Assembly: GCA_030340625.1 (NCBI GenBank)
Contig: JAOPHQ010002067.1
Span: forward strand, 1 to 64,000
From: Merluccius polli
Lineage: Eukaryota > Chordata > Actinopteri > Gadiformes > Merlucciidae
Length of the DNA stretch: 64,000 bases
Direction: 5' to 3'
Shown here in pieces: positions 1 to 14,464 of this stretch. The notes beneath the pieces are model-generated. The model did no database searches and was not told the origin of the DNA. It saw only the letters and a list, made by a program, of their open reading frames with translations. Position numbers and translations under genes: made by a program. Numbering within the stretch: the first letter of the stretch is position 1; every line of letters begins with the position of its first letter.

Positions 1-25
1 TCTCTATTTCCCCCTATCTCCCTCT

Positions 26-61
<36 letters not shown>

Positions 62-237
62 CCCATTCCTGCCCATCCTTTGATTTGCCATCAACGCTTG
101 CATCTTTTTTTTTCTCCTTGCCTTCCATCCACCACTACCAAGATTCTTTCCACATTTATCTCTTCTCTCTCTCTGATTTTACATCCCCCCCCCCCCCCCA
201 CACACACACACACACACAAACACACTTCCCTCTCAGT

Positions 238-276
<39 letters not shown>

Positions 277-286
277 TCCCTCTCAG

Positions 287-332
<46 letters not shown>

Positions 333-382
333 CACACACACACACACACTGACACAAACACACACACACACACACACACACA
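1..382. repeat. Compound microsatellites (CT)n, poly-C, (CA)n
   Basis: A (CT)n run lies at 31-58. A poly-C tract at 185-199 leads into (CA)n runs at about 200-217, 241-268, 290-348 and 355-382. The segment AAACACACTTCCCTCTCAGT occurs twice, so the tract has also grown by short duplication. Reading frames over this stretch are Thr/His or Cys/Val repeats and are not genes. Confidence 0.95.
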
Positions 383-895
383 AATGCATCTTTCCCATAT
401 GTGTGAATATTCTCTCTGACTGCCTAATTAGCAGAGTCCTGCCCAGCGCTGATGTGAGTTCAGTGACCAAGGTCCGTGCTCCGTGTGATCTATAATAAAA
501 CAAAATTTTAAAAAAGACACGATGGTACCTCACTGATCAGGATCAGTGCTATACTGATGTGTACTGAGGCGCAGAAGCAAGAGGCAGGCTTGATTAAGGA
601 CAAAATAAAATGTAAATTACACCCCCCAGCTCCCCCCACCCCTCCCTCCCAAGTCTGCTTCCTTTTTTTTTCACACATGGATCTTCCCCTCGCTCTCTCC
701 ATTTCATCCTTCGATTCTCTCTTGTGATTCTCTCTCAGCTTTTTCCTCTTTCATTTAATTTTCAAATTATGAAAATTCAGTATTCTCAAGTCAACCAAAG
801 CATAAATTAGCAGGTTAGCATGCAATGAATTAATAATAATACCAAATGACAACAAATATTTTTCAGGCCAGCCAACCCTTTTCATTAATTATTCC
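383..895. other. Non-coding stretch, no gene seen
   Basis: AT-rich sequence with homopolymer runs of C and T. I see no splice-flanked exon, RNA gene or recognisable transposon end. Confidence 0.5.
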
Positions 896-1250
896 CTGTG
901 TGTGTGTGTGTGTGTGTGTGTTGTGTGCGTGCGTGTGTGTGGTGTGTGGTGTGTGTGTGTGTGTGTCTCTCTCTCTCCTCTCTCTCTCTCTCTCGCTCTC
1001 CCTCACCCCTCTCTCTCTGTCTGACTAGCCAACTCCATAAACAGTGTTCTCTATTCTATTTGAGCTCAGACTTCTTACAATGCTCACACTGATGTTTACT
1101 CCCCTTATTTTTTCCGAAATCTATTGCGATGGTGGATATTTCTTTGTTGTTCTTTGTTTCTTTGTTTAATTTTATATATATATATATGATATATATTATA
1201 TATATATTATATATATATATTATATATATATATATATAATATATATCACA
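896..1250. repeat. (TG)n-(TC)n and (AT)n microsatellites
   Basis: (TG)n runs from about 896 to 966 and passes directly into (TC)n up to about 1019. An interrupted (AT)n tract follows at about 1173-1247. No coding potential. Confidence 0.93.
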
Positions 1251-1734
1251 CAAGAACTCATACTCGGCAGTATCTGGTAGGGTGCTGAATGTTCACCCTG
1301 AGTCTCTCCCTGCTTTGTAAATGGCCGCCGAGAGCCATTAGCTTGTTATGGAGCGCGGGAGGCAGAAGTCTGCGCGGGTTTCTTGCGGAGGTATAAATTA
1401 GTTTTTATGAGCGAGAAGAGGAAGGAGAGTATGTACTGAGAGCAAGACAAGGAATATATATAAAAAAACACTATTGTTCGAGACAAGATGGTTGAGGAGG
1501 AGGATCTGAACTCTGTGAAGTTAAGGTTGCTTTTGTTGTTTATTTTTTTCTGTTTGTTTTTATTTCTTTTCAAATTGTGAGAGAAAGTGGCTGAACTGAA
1601 GTTAAGTGTACTGCACCAGCTCCTTGTTAAAGCAACATTTTCATGACAGAGAGTTTGTGTATTGTGTACCGTATAAAAGTGTCTGATATTTGTACTATTC
1701 CTTATCCACTTCCTTTTGTTTCCTGTTGTTTGTA

Positions 1735-1900
1735 GTGCTATTTAGTCATTTATCAGACGCTGTTATCCAAAGCGACTTACAGTGAATTCAGATAGATGAT
1801 GTCATTATGGAGCAGGTAGCTGGTTAGGGCATCTTGCTCAAGGATGCCTATTGCCTACAGGTTGCACATATTGAGGATCAAACTCAGTACCTCTCAGGTA
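1735..1900 (+). repeat. SINE-like conserved fish repeat core
   Basis: The stretch contains CAGACGCTGTTATCCAAAGC followed by GACTTACAG, then GGTTAGGGCATCTTGCTCAA. These motifs recur in many fish genomic repeats. The second half matches 25960-26030 in this window (GGGTTAGGCATCTTGCTCAA), which shows it is repetitive. I cannot assign the family or the ends. Confidence 0.55.
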
Positions 1901-1922
1901 CTTATATATATATAAGTACAGG

Positions 1923-1991
<69 letters not shown>

Positions 1992-1995
1992 CCTC
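1901..1995. repeat. (TA)n microsatellite inside an inverted repeat
   Basis: A long (TA)n tract is bounded by AGGCAACA on the left and TGTTGCCT on the right, so the whole tract can fold as one hairpin. There is no coding content. Confidence 0.85.
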
Positions 1996-3125
1996 CATTG
2001 ATAAAGGACATTCTAAGGCACAGTATTTACCACACTGTTTTTGCGCTTTGTTAATTTCAGAATTTCACGCGACTCGTCGCTAATACCGTCAATGGTTCCC
2101 AAGGGGATGGCTCTGTATTGGTTTATATTACCATTTCCCTCGCTATTCCTGCAGTATTACGTCCCAGTGAGGGAACTATAGCTGGCAAGCTTCCCTCCTT
2201 TTATATATATGAATACATTTATTTTATAGCGTTTTTCACAAACTCAAAACGCTGTACAATCAGTTTAAAGCAACAGTAAAAATACATAGAAAGAACAAAG
2301 TGAATTCAGTACTCAGGATAATGTAAGGAGCATTCAAAAAATAAAAAGAGTTTTTGTTTTTGACAAAGCTCCATCTGTGTCCTTCTTCTGTTGTTGGCTT
2401 TGATGTCGTTGCTTCCTGTGTTACAGGGAAACATGTCATCCCCAAACCAAACTCTAGACCTTGACACTAAAGGGTTGCATTAACTGTCAAACATCTTTGA
2501 GTCTGTGTGTTTTAAAATATATGTAAAAGAAAATTGGGTTGGTTTAGAGGTAGTGGGCGGCATATTTCAACATTACATAACAATTGTTCATTTTGTGATA
2601 AAACACCAAATTTGGCAGATGTGTTGATAGATATATTGGGAACAAAACAGGATATTGGGCCATTACAAACTCGCACCCTGGCCGTGGCAGCCATTTTTGA
2701 AAATGGCCACCAGTGGTTGGTCAAACTTTCCTATCCCATTGGACCCCACATGCAATAAAGACATAATCTAGATCCTAGTAACCCTGAGAACCAAATAAAA
2801 TACTCACTCACAATTCTATAGACTTTTACAATGTAATTGGTAATTTCATTATCTTATTATATAGTAGGGGTGTCCCGACTAAGAATTTACATCGTCAAGT
2901 CTTGCCTATAGCCGAACTGATCGTTGAATCATGTTTTTTTTTTTTTTTGCTCATTGATCCAACATTTGCGACATTGGCTTCCATTTTTTCCACACCAGAC
3001 TAAAGAGCTGAAACACTCAATTAAACATTTTTGATTACAATTTCGAGGCCGTTCGGTGGTGGTGTGTTTTGGAGTTCGTCAAAACAGCCGCCCCTATTAT
3101 TTTCCTATGTACACCCCCACACCGG

Positions 3126-3500
3126 CGGGCGTGACGGTCAATATCCACTATACGCGATTTATCCGCGTGACATCGTGCAACCTTGAAGACTCGTTCGCAT
3201 GAGGGGCGTGTTGGACTAGTGGATCAACTAGCTCCCGCCGCCATTGTGGTAATGAATCAGAAGGGTCAACGTCACGGCCCACGCCACTGTTTGCTGACTG
3301 GTGACCGTGTGGAGTCACGCCGCGCGCATTTACCATAAAGTTGAAATTTCTCAACCCTTTCTCAACAAGCCGCAGCTGGCTTCGGCGCCGCAAGCAATCC
3401 CAGCATGCTTTGCGCAGTGAATTGCTCGCGTCCCATAGAAAGTGAATGGAGGTGGAATTGGCCGCGCGGCAATTCGCGTATAGTGGATATTGGCCATGAG
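3126..3500. repeat. Inverted-repeat segment, about 370 bp
   Basis: GGTCAATATCCACTATACGCG near 3136 is matched by CGCGTATAGTGGATATTGGC near 3476 in inverted orientation. The interior is GC-rich with no convincing gene. The 122-codon minus-strand frame here is probably chance. This may be a small non-autonomous element inside the larger remnant. Confidence 0.45.
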
Positions 3501-3869
3501 GCCAGGCGCATGTCACCGCACCTCAAGTGACGCCGAAAAGGCGCTTTTTTCTTTTCTTTTTTTTTTCTTCTGCTCCGGAGACGACTATATTCCTATTGAC
3601 GTGCCACAGCGCGACGCTTCCTATGTGTGCTAGGGGCGGCACTTGTGTCATAGACGCGCTGCGACGGCAGTGTGTTGTGCACTTGATATTTATACAAAAA
3701 TAGGCTATATATTATGATTTATTGGGAGAAAGAAACTATATGTAAAATCAGACATTCAGCACCGCCTATAGCCCGAATGGAATGATCCTGCAATCCCTGC
3801 GGCAGTCTCCTTGACATGACTGAACTACCAACACGACACCCAGATATTGCGAATTGTTGAGAATATAAT

Positions 3870-4862
3870 GCTGGCAATTTCACCATTCAGAAGACCAACC
3901 GGGTCTTCTCGGCAATCCCCATCGATCAAAGCACATGGTAACGGATGGTAGCTGGCCCTGAGTTTGCAGAGGTGATTGAGGACTTTAAAGATGCACACCA
4001 GCTTAAGGGTGTTTCAGGCGTTATGTGAGGAAGACAAGTAAGTTGTCCTCACTGATGGGAAGGGGCTGCACAGCGACTGCAGGATCTCCACACCTGGCCC
4101 CATGCAGCCATGAAGAAGCTGATAGTCGTATGCTACTGCATGTATCACACGCTGCACAGCATGGCCACCACCAGATGCTCATTCGCACTGTTGACACCGA
4201 TGTTGTGGTCTTAGCTGTTCGATGTGAACTGTGGCTAGCATTTGGAACTGGTAAGAGCTTTCGCTACCTGGCAGACCACCAAATAGCTGCGTGCCTCAGA
4301 GATGTCATGTGCCCTTCCAATGTTCCATGCTTTGACAGGCTGTGACACTGTATCCAGCTTTGCTGGACATGGAAAGAAGGCAGCATGGTCAACATTAAAG
4401 TCACTGCCGGAACTGACAGATGCACTACTGATGCTGGCAAATTGACCAAATCCCAGATGATGCAATGAACATTATTGAGAGGTTTGTCATACTTATGTTT
4501 GACAGAACCAGCACCTGCACCAAGCTGGACCATGCCAGAAGAAAGCTCTTTCCACGGAAAACAGCGAATCCCATCTACCAGAGCTGCTTTGGTGGAGCAT
4601 GTCAAGAGAGCAGTCTACCACGGTGGTCACATCTGGGGGAAGACACTGCTACCAGACCCTGTGCTGCCATCACCAACTGACTGGGGGTGGGTGAAGACAG
4701 AAGGAATGTATGAGCCCACTGGACAACGTTGCCACAAGCATCAAAATCCTGCCACGAGCTGATCTCTTGTGGCTGCAAGAGTGGTTGCAGAAAGCGCTGC
4801 AGGTGCAAGAAGGCTGCACTTCAGTGCACAGGCCTCTGCTTCTGTGAGGGAGAATGTGTCAG
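3870..4862 (+). pseudogene. Transposon-encoded protein remnant with Cys-rich CXC-like tail
   Basis: Frames broken by stops and frameshifts carry recognisable pieces in order: a VFSAIPID-like segment near 3905-3930, then EEADSRMLLHVSHAAQHGHH and RTVDTDVVVLAV near 4110-4220, then a C-terminal part around 4465-4760. The tail (about 4757-4855) reads SCGCKSGCRKRCRCKKAALQ followed by CTGLCFCEGECVS and a stop. This spacing resembles the Tesmin/TSO1 CXC zinc-binding domain. I recognise this protein type only loosely, from repeat-encoded predicted proteins in fish and cnidarians. Its biochemical function is unknown to me. It sits between the long inverted ends at 2.5 and 5.4 kb, so I infer it was that element's own gene. 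It is not functional as read. Confidence 0.5.
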
Positions 4863-5425
4863 CTGACTCTAAGATCTCTCATTTACTCAAACATTAAAGT
4901 GCCACGCCATGGTCTATGGCAAGTTGTCTTGCCTTGATGAACAATTAACATGATCAAGATGTGTTCATAGAAGGGTTCAAATACAACAATTACACTGGCC
5001 TTTTTAAATAACTTAAGTAGCATAGTTAATGGCTTCAGTACATTCACTGAACATTACATGTTCAACATAGGCCATTACATGGCCTATGTTAATACATAAC
5101 TGTACTTGCTACTGCTATGGTTTAATCCAGTGATCACTATAACATGTAGAGACAATCTCACCATTTTGTAAATAATATTTGTGGTGCTGAAAACATGGAA
5201 ACAGCAGCTTGGGGGTGGCCAAAGTGTTCTATGCCGATAAACGCTGGCAGCCATTTTGTAAAATGGCTGCCATGGTCATCAGAATGCCAATCTGCAATGG
5301 CCCAATATCCAGATTTCTTCTAAATATATTAAGCTAAATATGTACCAAATTTGGCACTTTTATCACAAAATGAAAAAATAGGTTAGCTATGCCGCCCCCC
5401 CTAAGGTTAGTTTACTGGATTTGAA

Positions 5426-6109
5426 TTAAAGCCTCATCTTTCAACCAGCTTCTCTCAGTAATGGTGATGATGTCACATGCATAATATCTCACATTTAAAT
5501 TATTTTGGTGTATTGGGCGCATCGATTCAATTTAAGGGACACTTAGTGTCATTCTTTTTCAATTGTTGTTATTCAAATGTCGTCACTGATTTTAAACATT
5601 CTAGCTGTTGCACATTGCTGTGAAGACATTGAAGTCCCACAACACATATGTTTTATTGTAACCTATTTCCTATTGCCAGTAACTCAACAACAACAAAAAC
5701 AACAACAACCATAACATGATCCTGCTTTCATTAGTGTTGTTCTCAACAAGGTTGGCGAGGGGATACTGGGTAATGTCCCCCCCTTCCGTGCAATAGATAG
5801 TAGTACTATCAAATAGCAAATACATTGTAAATGGGGCAAAATGCTGCAGTGCTCCAATGCATCAAGCAACATGTGCATTGACTCGAAGCAAATTGAATTT
5901 GAAATGTAAAAATAGTGCAGGTTTGTTGCTTGCCACGCTGATGTAATATAGCCGACTACTTTTTCATGCGCTCTGTGGTCACAGTGACAATTGACCTCTG
6001 AACTGCATACCCACGCTAGAAAATGGTGAATTGAGTTGAGACTTATTATGCAGCCGTGATGGTACGAGGAGTGTCAACGAAATGTTTTATATGGAAATGC
6101 CTTTCAATT

Positions 6110-6112
<3 letters not shown>
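5426..6112. other. Non-coding stretch, no gene seen
   Basis: AT-rich, with a short (CAA)n-like run near 5688-5706. No exon, RNA gene or element end is recognised. Confidence 0.45.
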
Positions 6113-8700
<2,588 letters not shown>

Positions 8701-8749
8701 AGATTTGCGATTCTTCATTTTCTCTGCATGATCAGGTAAGGTTTATTTT

Positions 8750-9990
8750 GTGAAACTTTTGCTTGGTGAGTGCAGTTTTGTGGGAAAAGTAAGACGTTTA
8801 GGCGGACATGGCATCCTTCGAGACGCCACCGCTATCAATCCGTCATGGGATTCGGGTTGCTCCCAATCCCGATGGACAGTAGAGCAGGGGTTGCTGGCTG
8901 TCAGGGAGGAGATCGGCTACAATAAACTGGCCTATGCTTCACACATGAATAAAGCTGTGGTTGTTTTCTTGAAAGAAATAGCTTCGGTTAGTCAGGTAAT
9001 TGAATGCGGGGTGTTTATTCGCGATGCGCTTGTGTGTTTCCCCTCTGGCAGTACCATCAGCCAGGGTGACGGTATCGGGCGTACTGCTGTTTATTACAAA
9101 TGCGACCCTTGAGCAAGAGCTGCGGAGATTTGTAAAGTTCGCAAGCCCATTCAGAACAATTAAACTTGGTTGCTTAATCTGGCTCATGTTCAATCTTTAA
9201 GGAGACAAGCATTTATGTTTCTGGAAGACCCGTCACAGACACTTGATGTTTCATTCAAAGTCAAACACAGGGATTCATATTATACTGTCTATGCGAGCAC
9301 AGGCAGTTTGAAATGTTTTCAGTCTGGCGATCTTGGTTATAAAATATATGCGTGTCCACAACAGGCTACAGATACTGGTGCTCAGCCAGTATCTGATCCA
9401 GCCAGGTGGATCAGTGGGACAGCCTACAGAAGAGCCATGTCCTCCGCCGGTTGAGGTGGCGGACCGGGAAGCTGCTGCGGCAGTGCCCGTGGCTTCAGCG
9501 GTGGATTCAGTAGTGGTTTTCGGAGGTGGATTCGGCGGGTGACGGAGCCAGCGGCTGACGCCACAGACCTGGTCGCGGCTGGGGCTGCTGGTGTAGAGAG
9601 CTCAGCGATGGTGGCGGGTGATAGCGGTGTAGTGAATAGTGGGGGAGGGCGGTAGCAGGTGATGGCGTTGCACCTAGCCAGACCAGTGAACTAGAAGACG
9701 ATGATTCGCGTATGATTGAGAGTACGATTCGGAAGCGGAAAGTTTGTTAGATCTTTCTGGTAAAAACAGTGATTTGTACACTTTGGAAGACATTCATCAT
9801 TTTTTAGATGATACTTTTGGAAGGCCGGTTAAAGTAAAAGATTATTTTCAAGATTCTGAAAAATGTATTAGGACTGTCGCAGCAACGCAGAAGCTTGTTG
9901 GAGTTGACCTGCTAAACAAAAATGTTTTAGGCCCAAAAAACACGTCACTGCAATCAGGAAAACTCTGAAAATGAGCAAAACCAAGAAGAA
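8750..9990 (+). pseudogene. Tx1-type LINE ORF1 (nucleic-acid-binding protein) remnant
   Basis: Frames at 8750-9112 (ASHMNKAVVVFLKEIASVSQ), 9050-9200 (PSARVTVSGVLLFI), 9170-9454 (DPSQTLDVSFKVKHRDSYYT, then YASTGSLKCFQSGDLGYK) and 9744-9968 (LDDTFGRPVKVKDYF) line up in order as the ORF1 of a Tx1/L1-type LINE. The CCHC zinc knuckle is damaged: the expected CFxCGxxGHK reads CFQSGDLGYK, losing the second Cys and the His. Several frameshifts and stops separate the parts, so no functional protein is made. It lies directly 5' of the matching ORF2 remnant, as in a LINE. The same family is nearly intact at 58.6-64 kb. Confidence 0.8.
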
Positions 9991-10120
9991 AGTAAACAAG
10001 TAATGATCATGTTTCACGGGTTACTTTATTTACCTATGGTCTCTTTACTGTTTCTCTCTTTCCTCTTATTTTTCCTCTCTATGCAAAAAAAAACATTTGG
10101 CTCATTAAATATTAACTGAG

Positions 10121-10383
10121 GATACAAATGGTTGTAGCTATTTTTAGTTGTTTGTTTTTTTTCAAGCATTTTGGATTCCTCCTCTAAATGTCCCTTTTTA
10201 CTTTTTGTTTGTTGTTGGTTTGACTACTGTTCACCCCTCCTGTTTTTGTTTTTTGTTTTTTTTTGGGGGGGGGGGGGGGGTTGTTGGTGTTCTAAAAGGG
10301 GGAAAAATGGGTGAAATGTATCCTTACTGATTGAACATGTATTGTGTCTTGATAACCCAATAAAGATATATATGAAAAAAAAA
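10121..10383 (+). mobile_element. Short poly(A) retro-insert with 10-bp TSD
   Basis: ATTAACTGAG occurs at 10111-10120 and again at 10384-10393. Between them is 263 bp ending AATAAAGATATATATG plus a run of A. This is the signature of target-primed insertion of a short, probably 5'-truncated LINE 3' end or other poly(A) RNA. It interrupts the start of the Tx1 ORF2 remnant just after a frame reading TFGSLNIN. A poly-G run (about 10265-10280) lies inside. Confidence 0.7.
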
Positions 10384-13234
10384 ATTAACTGAGGGAGGGA
10401 TAAACTAAAGATGTCTTTAATTTAAGAGACCTGTACTTTAAATAAACTTGATGTAGTTTTCCTGAAGCATACAGTGATTCAAGTAATGAGAGTGATTGGG
10501 ATCTGTGGTGGGAGGGCCAGGTGTTTTGTCATGGCACCAACTTAAGCACAGGTCTAGTCACATTTTTGGTGGGCTAAACTTTGGGATACTATCTCATGAT
10601 GTGGTAAAGGGAAAAAAAAGGTCAGGTAAAAGGGATGGTGCTTTTAGTGAGACCTGAAATTGAGGGCCTGTTTTTTTTGTTTTGCCAGTGCCCGAAATCT
10701 AGGCAGCAACAGAATAGAGGCTTTAATTCAAATAGGTATGGTGTTAATAAATCACTCCCAAGAGCACATTGTTCTGGGCGGTGATTGGAACTGTACAGTA
10801 GACTTCACCATGGATAGGTTGAGTGAGGAACCACACCTGCAATCTGCTGCTTGGCTAAGAAGGCTACTCACTCAACTAGACTTAATAGATGCCTGGAGAG
10901 TTAAGCATCCTACTTTTAGGCAGTACACATAGTAGGTAAAGGTATTGGACAGTAGCCCGATGGGTTTCACCTTATCACCATGGGTTTTTCGACAGTTAAA
11001 GCTAGGTTTCATTGGCACTTTAATAATAGATTACTCAGAGACAGAGTTTTCTGCCAGAGATTTGAGTCTTTTTGAATACAGTGGACACTAAGAAAAGAGG
11101 AGTTTGTGTCCAAGAATAGTTGGTAGGATGTTGGGAAAGCACAAATTAGGGTATTTTGCCAGCAATACACCGCTTTCTCCACAGCAAACATCAAAGCTCC
11201 GGTGCAGGAGCTTGAAGACTGCATAACATGAATAAAACCCAAGCAGACCCTGGAAGCCATCAGCTTCTCCAGGAGAAAAGGAGAGAATTAAGCCTTTTAA
11301 TGCAGGAAAGGGTTATAGGAGCTTTGGTCCACGCCCGTTTTACCAATATCAAGGACATTGATGCACCAAGTTTATTTTTTAACCTGGAAAAAAACTGTAG
11401 CTTCTAGAAAGCAATTGAACTGTTTAAAGCTTCCAGATGGAACAGTTACGACAGATCCAGTGGAGATAAGGAGCCATGCGTTGGGATTTTATACAGACCT
11501 CTATGGGGAAAGTGACTGTGATCCAGTGTGCTGCAGCTCTGCTGAAAGACCTGCCACAACTGACAGAAACCGAAAAGGCCGGTTTAGATCATGGCCTCAC
11601 ACTGGAGGAACTAACCACGGCCACTGGACAACTGGCCTCTGGGTGTGCTCCTGGAATTGATGGTCTTTCAGCAGGTTTGTTTAAACATTTCTGGGAGCTA
11701 ATCGGACCTACATAGAGTTTTCCTTGAGTCCCATCGGAAGGGCTCACTTTCAACCTCCTGTCGAAGGGCAGTTTTATTGCTCCTTTCAAAAAAAGATGAT
11801 TTGGCACAAATCAAGAACTGGAGGCCTGTTGCTTTGCTCTGTGCCCACTACAAGATACTTTCAAAAGTTTTATCCAACCAGCTGAAGCAGTTCATGGAGT
11901 TGATTATCCATATGGATCAAATGTACTGTGTTCCTAATAGCACAATCATGGATAATCTTTTTCTTGTTCGGGATACTATGGATCTGTGTGAACTCTATAA
12001 CATAGACATTGGTATTCTGTCCCTTGATCAGGAAAAAGCATTTGAGTGGATCATGGTTTTCTGATTTCCACTCTCAGGGCTTTTAGTTTTGGGGAAGTGT
12101 TTATATCATGGGTTGGACTATTGTATAGTGGAGCTTCTTGTCTGGTTAAGGTAGGGGGAGGACTGAGTAGACTGTCTGTGAAAAGCGGGGTATTCGACAG
12201 GGCTGTCGATATCGGGAATGCTCTACAGCCCAGTTATTGAACAACTTTTAACTATTTTAAGAAGCAGGGTAACAGGGCTGTTGCTACCAGGGCTGCAGCA
12301 CAGCTCTCCATTAAAGATTACTGCTTATGCAGACGACAACCATTTTTATTAAGATGCAGGAAAATGTTAGGGTAGAGGAAGCTACTTTGGGACTTTATGA
12401 AAAGGCTCATCAGCTAAGGTAAACTGGGGTAAGAGGGACACCTTGCTTATTGGACCATGGGAAGAGAAGGCAGTTCCCAGATTGCCTGGGAATTTACAAT
12501 GGGGAAAGAGGAAAATTAAATTTTTTGGGGTTTTTTTGGGAGTTTTTTTGGGCACCGAGGAATTTCAAAAACAAAATTGGGAGGATGTAGAGGAGAAGGT
12601 GTGTGCTAAGTTGCTGCTCTGAGGGAAGCTGGACACGTGAAGGTAGGCCACCTGCTCAGGTTGACTGAATCAGCAGTTACCAACTTGGGACCAATGGCCA
12701 ACATAAGATCCTCAAGACGTCTGGCAAGGATTATGCAAGAGGTATGTGTATCCCTGTCAGAAACACAAAGAGCACTTGTAAAGAACCGGACTCATTCTGA
12801 ACAGTGGATTGAAGAAGGGGAGTACCGGTTTCTCTCATTGACAGTTTCTGCTGCTGTTGGGGAGTGACAGGAGGGAGAGAACCAACTCCTCTCTTTTGAA
12901 ACCCCACGGCTGCTTGTGTAAAGGTTTCGCACTTATACTCTCTGGCAGGAATTAAGGTGTCGAGGTGGATGGGTTTATTTGGTCCAGACTCTTCTCCGAA
13001 AGGCTGCTGGTGGTCCCAGCACAAGCCACCCATTGAAAAATGGACAGGCGACCTCCAGTGGAGGATAGTGCATGGGATAATAGCTATGAACACACATAGC
13101 ACACCTGGATCCAAGCATTGGGGAGGGCTGTGTTTTTTGTGCACAGGTTGAGTCGTGGCATATTTATTTGTTGAGTGCACTAGGTCAGTGGGTTTATTCA
13201 GGGTGTTAGGGTTATGGTTCCTGGGACTTGGGCA

Positions 13235-13376
13235 GTGTTTCTCAAACTTTTTCTGTCATTCCCCACCTCAGAAGAAGGGGATTTTCCGGGCCCCACTTGT
13301 CCCCATATTGCAGTGGTTCGCAACCTTTTTTCAGTGATGTACCCCCTGTTAAATATTTTTCAAGCAAGTTTGTTGA

Positions 13377-13411
<35 letters not shown>

Positions 13412-13714
13412 GCGGGGTGATCGTAACCCACCCCCGGACTTACGACCGATGGGTGGGGGGTGGGGGTGGGGGGGCGCGCGATCGTAACCCACCCCGGACC
13501 TACGACCGACGGGGGACGGGGGACGGGGTGCGCGATCATAACCCACCCCGGACCTACGACTGACGGGGGGAGGGGTTAGGAACAATTACGGAATCCATTG
13601 TGAGTGAGCTTTATCGTCAAAACAGGAAGGAAACTTTGTTTGTTTTTTTTTGTTTTTTTTGTTTTTCCTGATTCCATGTGCCCCACCTGCAGTACCTCCA
13701 CACTTTGAGAAACG
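13235..13714. mobile_element. hAT-type MITE, about 480 bp
   Basis: Left end GTGTTTCTCAAACTTT and right end CACTTTGAGAAACG form a short inverted repeat of the MER-like hAT type. Flanks CTTGGGCA (13227-13234) and CTTGGGGA (13715-13722) fit an 8-bp target duplication with one mismatch. The insert interrupts the C-terminal part of the Tx1 ORF2. Inside are a 33-base poly-G run at 13378-13410 and a degenerate G-rich minisatellite. A nested hAT-like end (CAGTGGTTCGCAACC) lies near 13312. Confidence 0.65.
13378..13575. repeat. 33-base poly-G and GC-rich minisatellite
   Basis: An uninterrupted run of G at 13378-13410 is followed by about three degenerate 60-70 bp units, each holding GATCGTAACCCACCCC or a close variant and TACGACCGA. 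It is low-complexity and non-coding. The length of the homopolymer may not be exact in the assembly. Confidence 0.85.
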
Positions 13715-14291
13715 CTTGGGGAATGTTTTTGTTATGAATTATTTGTTTTTGGCCCAAATTATTCTGTAAAAAGAAACTTGTACACACATTAGTCAACTAC
13801 ATTTCAGGATCTAAATTGGCCATTTGGTTAACAAGGAAAAACAGAATGCAGGGCAGCGGATCTGTAGAGCCAGTTCAGGTCCTGAAAGGACTGGTGGCAG
13901 CTCGGTTAAGGGTAGAGAATGCATATTACAAGCTGGGGGGTATACTACGAAGCTCGCTGAACATATCCAGGTTTTCTTGGGAAAACCTCGATTGCTAAAG
14001 ACGAAACTCGCGATCAGAGTTAAACGGTTCCACGAAGCTCACTTAAAGGTAAATTTGTCAAGCCAGGTTTTCCGCTTTAGGTTCAATGCGCGTTCACATA
14101 AAAAGGGCGTAACCCAACGTCAATACGTCATTCACCTTGACGCAATGGATCCGACGGAGCGAACACGGGCTGTGTATGTCACTTAGGAGGAGCAAGTAGT
14201 GATTATGAACTCATACGAGGAGTTTAAAAAGCAAATAACGGCAAGGGGCGATACAGTTGCCCATGCTGGCAAAAAACAGCAGATTCTGTGA

Positions 14292-14360
14292 ATGCGTAAG
14301 AATTGTTCGCCATTAATCCCAATACTCTATTGGGATTAATGGCGAACAATTCTTACGCAT
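14292..14360. repeat. 69-bp perfect palindrome
   Basis: Two 33-nt arms starting ATGCGTAAGAATTGTTCGCC and ending GGCGAACAATTCTTACGCAT are perfect reverse complements around a 3-nt spacer (CTC, 14325-14327). It lies inside the Harbinger-type element. Confidence 0.93.
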
Positions 14361-14464
14361 ATGATTGCAAAATGCAAAAGCAACCTCCAACTTGCTTTTT
14401 TGTGTAATTTAGGGAATTCCTTTCAAATACATCCTATGTAAGAAACGTATTGCATGTGCTGGAT

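Larger units (their letters stand above)
2525..5425. mobile_element. Decayed DNA element with long imperfect inverted ends
   Basis: The sequence at about 2534-2710 reappears inverted at about 5205-5420. Shared landmarks are GGGCGGCATA, CATTTTGTGATAAAA, CCAAATTTGG, GGATATTGGGCCATT and GCCATTTT..AAAATGGC. Terminal inverted repeats of roughly 190 bp enclosing a coding remnant (see 3870-4862) suggest a DNA transposon. The copy is old: the arms differ by many substitutions and small indels, and I saw no clear target duplication. The superfamily is not assigned. Part of the interior (about 2867-3760) may be a later insertion. Confidence 0.5.

Noticed and set aside
85..495. 136-codon Thr/His-rich ORF
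   Set aside because: It is a translation of (CA)n microsatellites with no conserved content.
3148..3516. 122-codon minus-strand ORF
   Set aside because: It lies in GC-rich inverted-repeat DNA, with no recognisable domain or splice sites.
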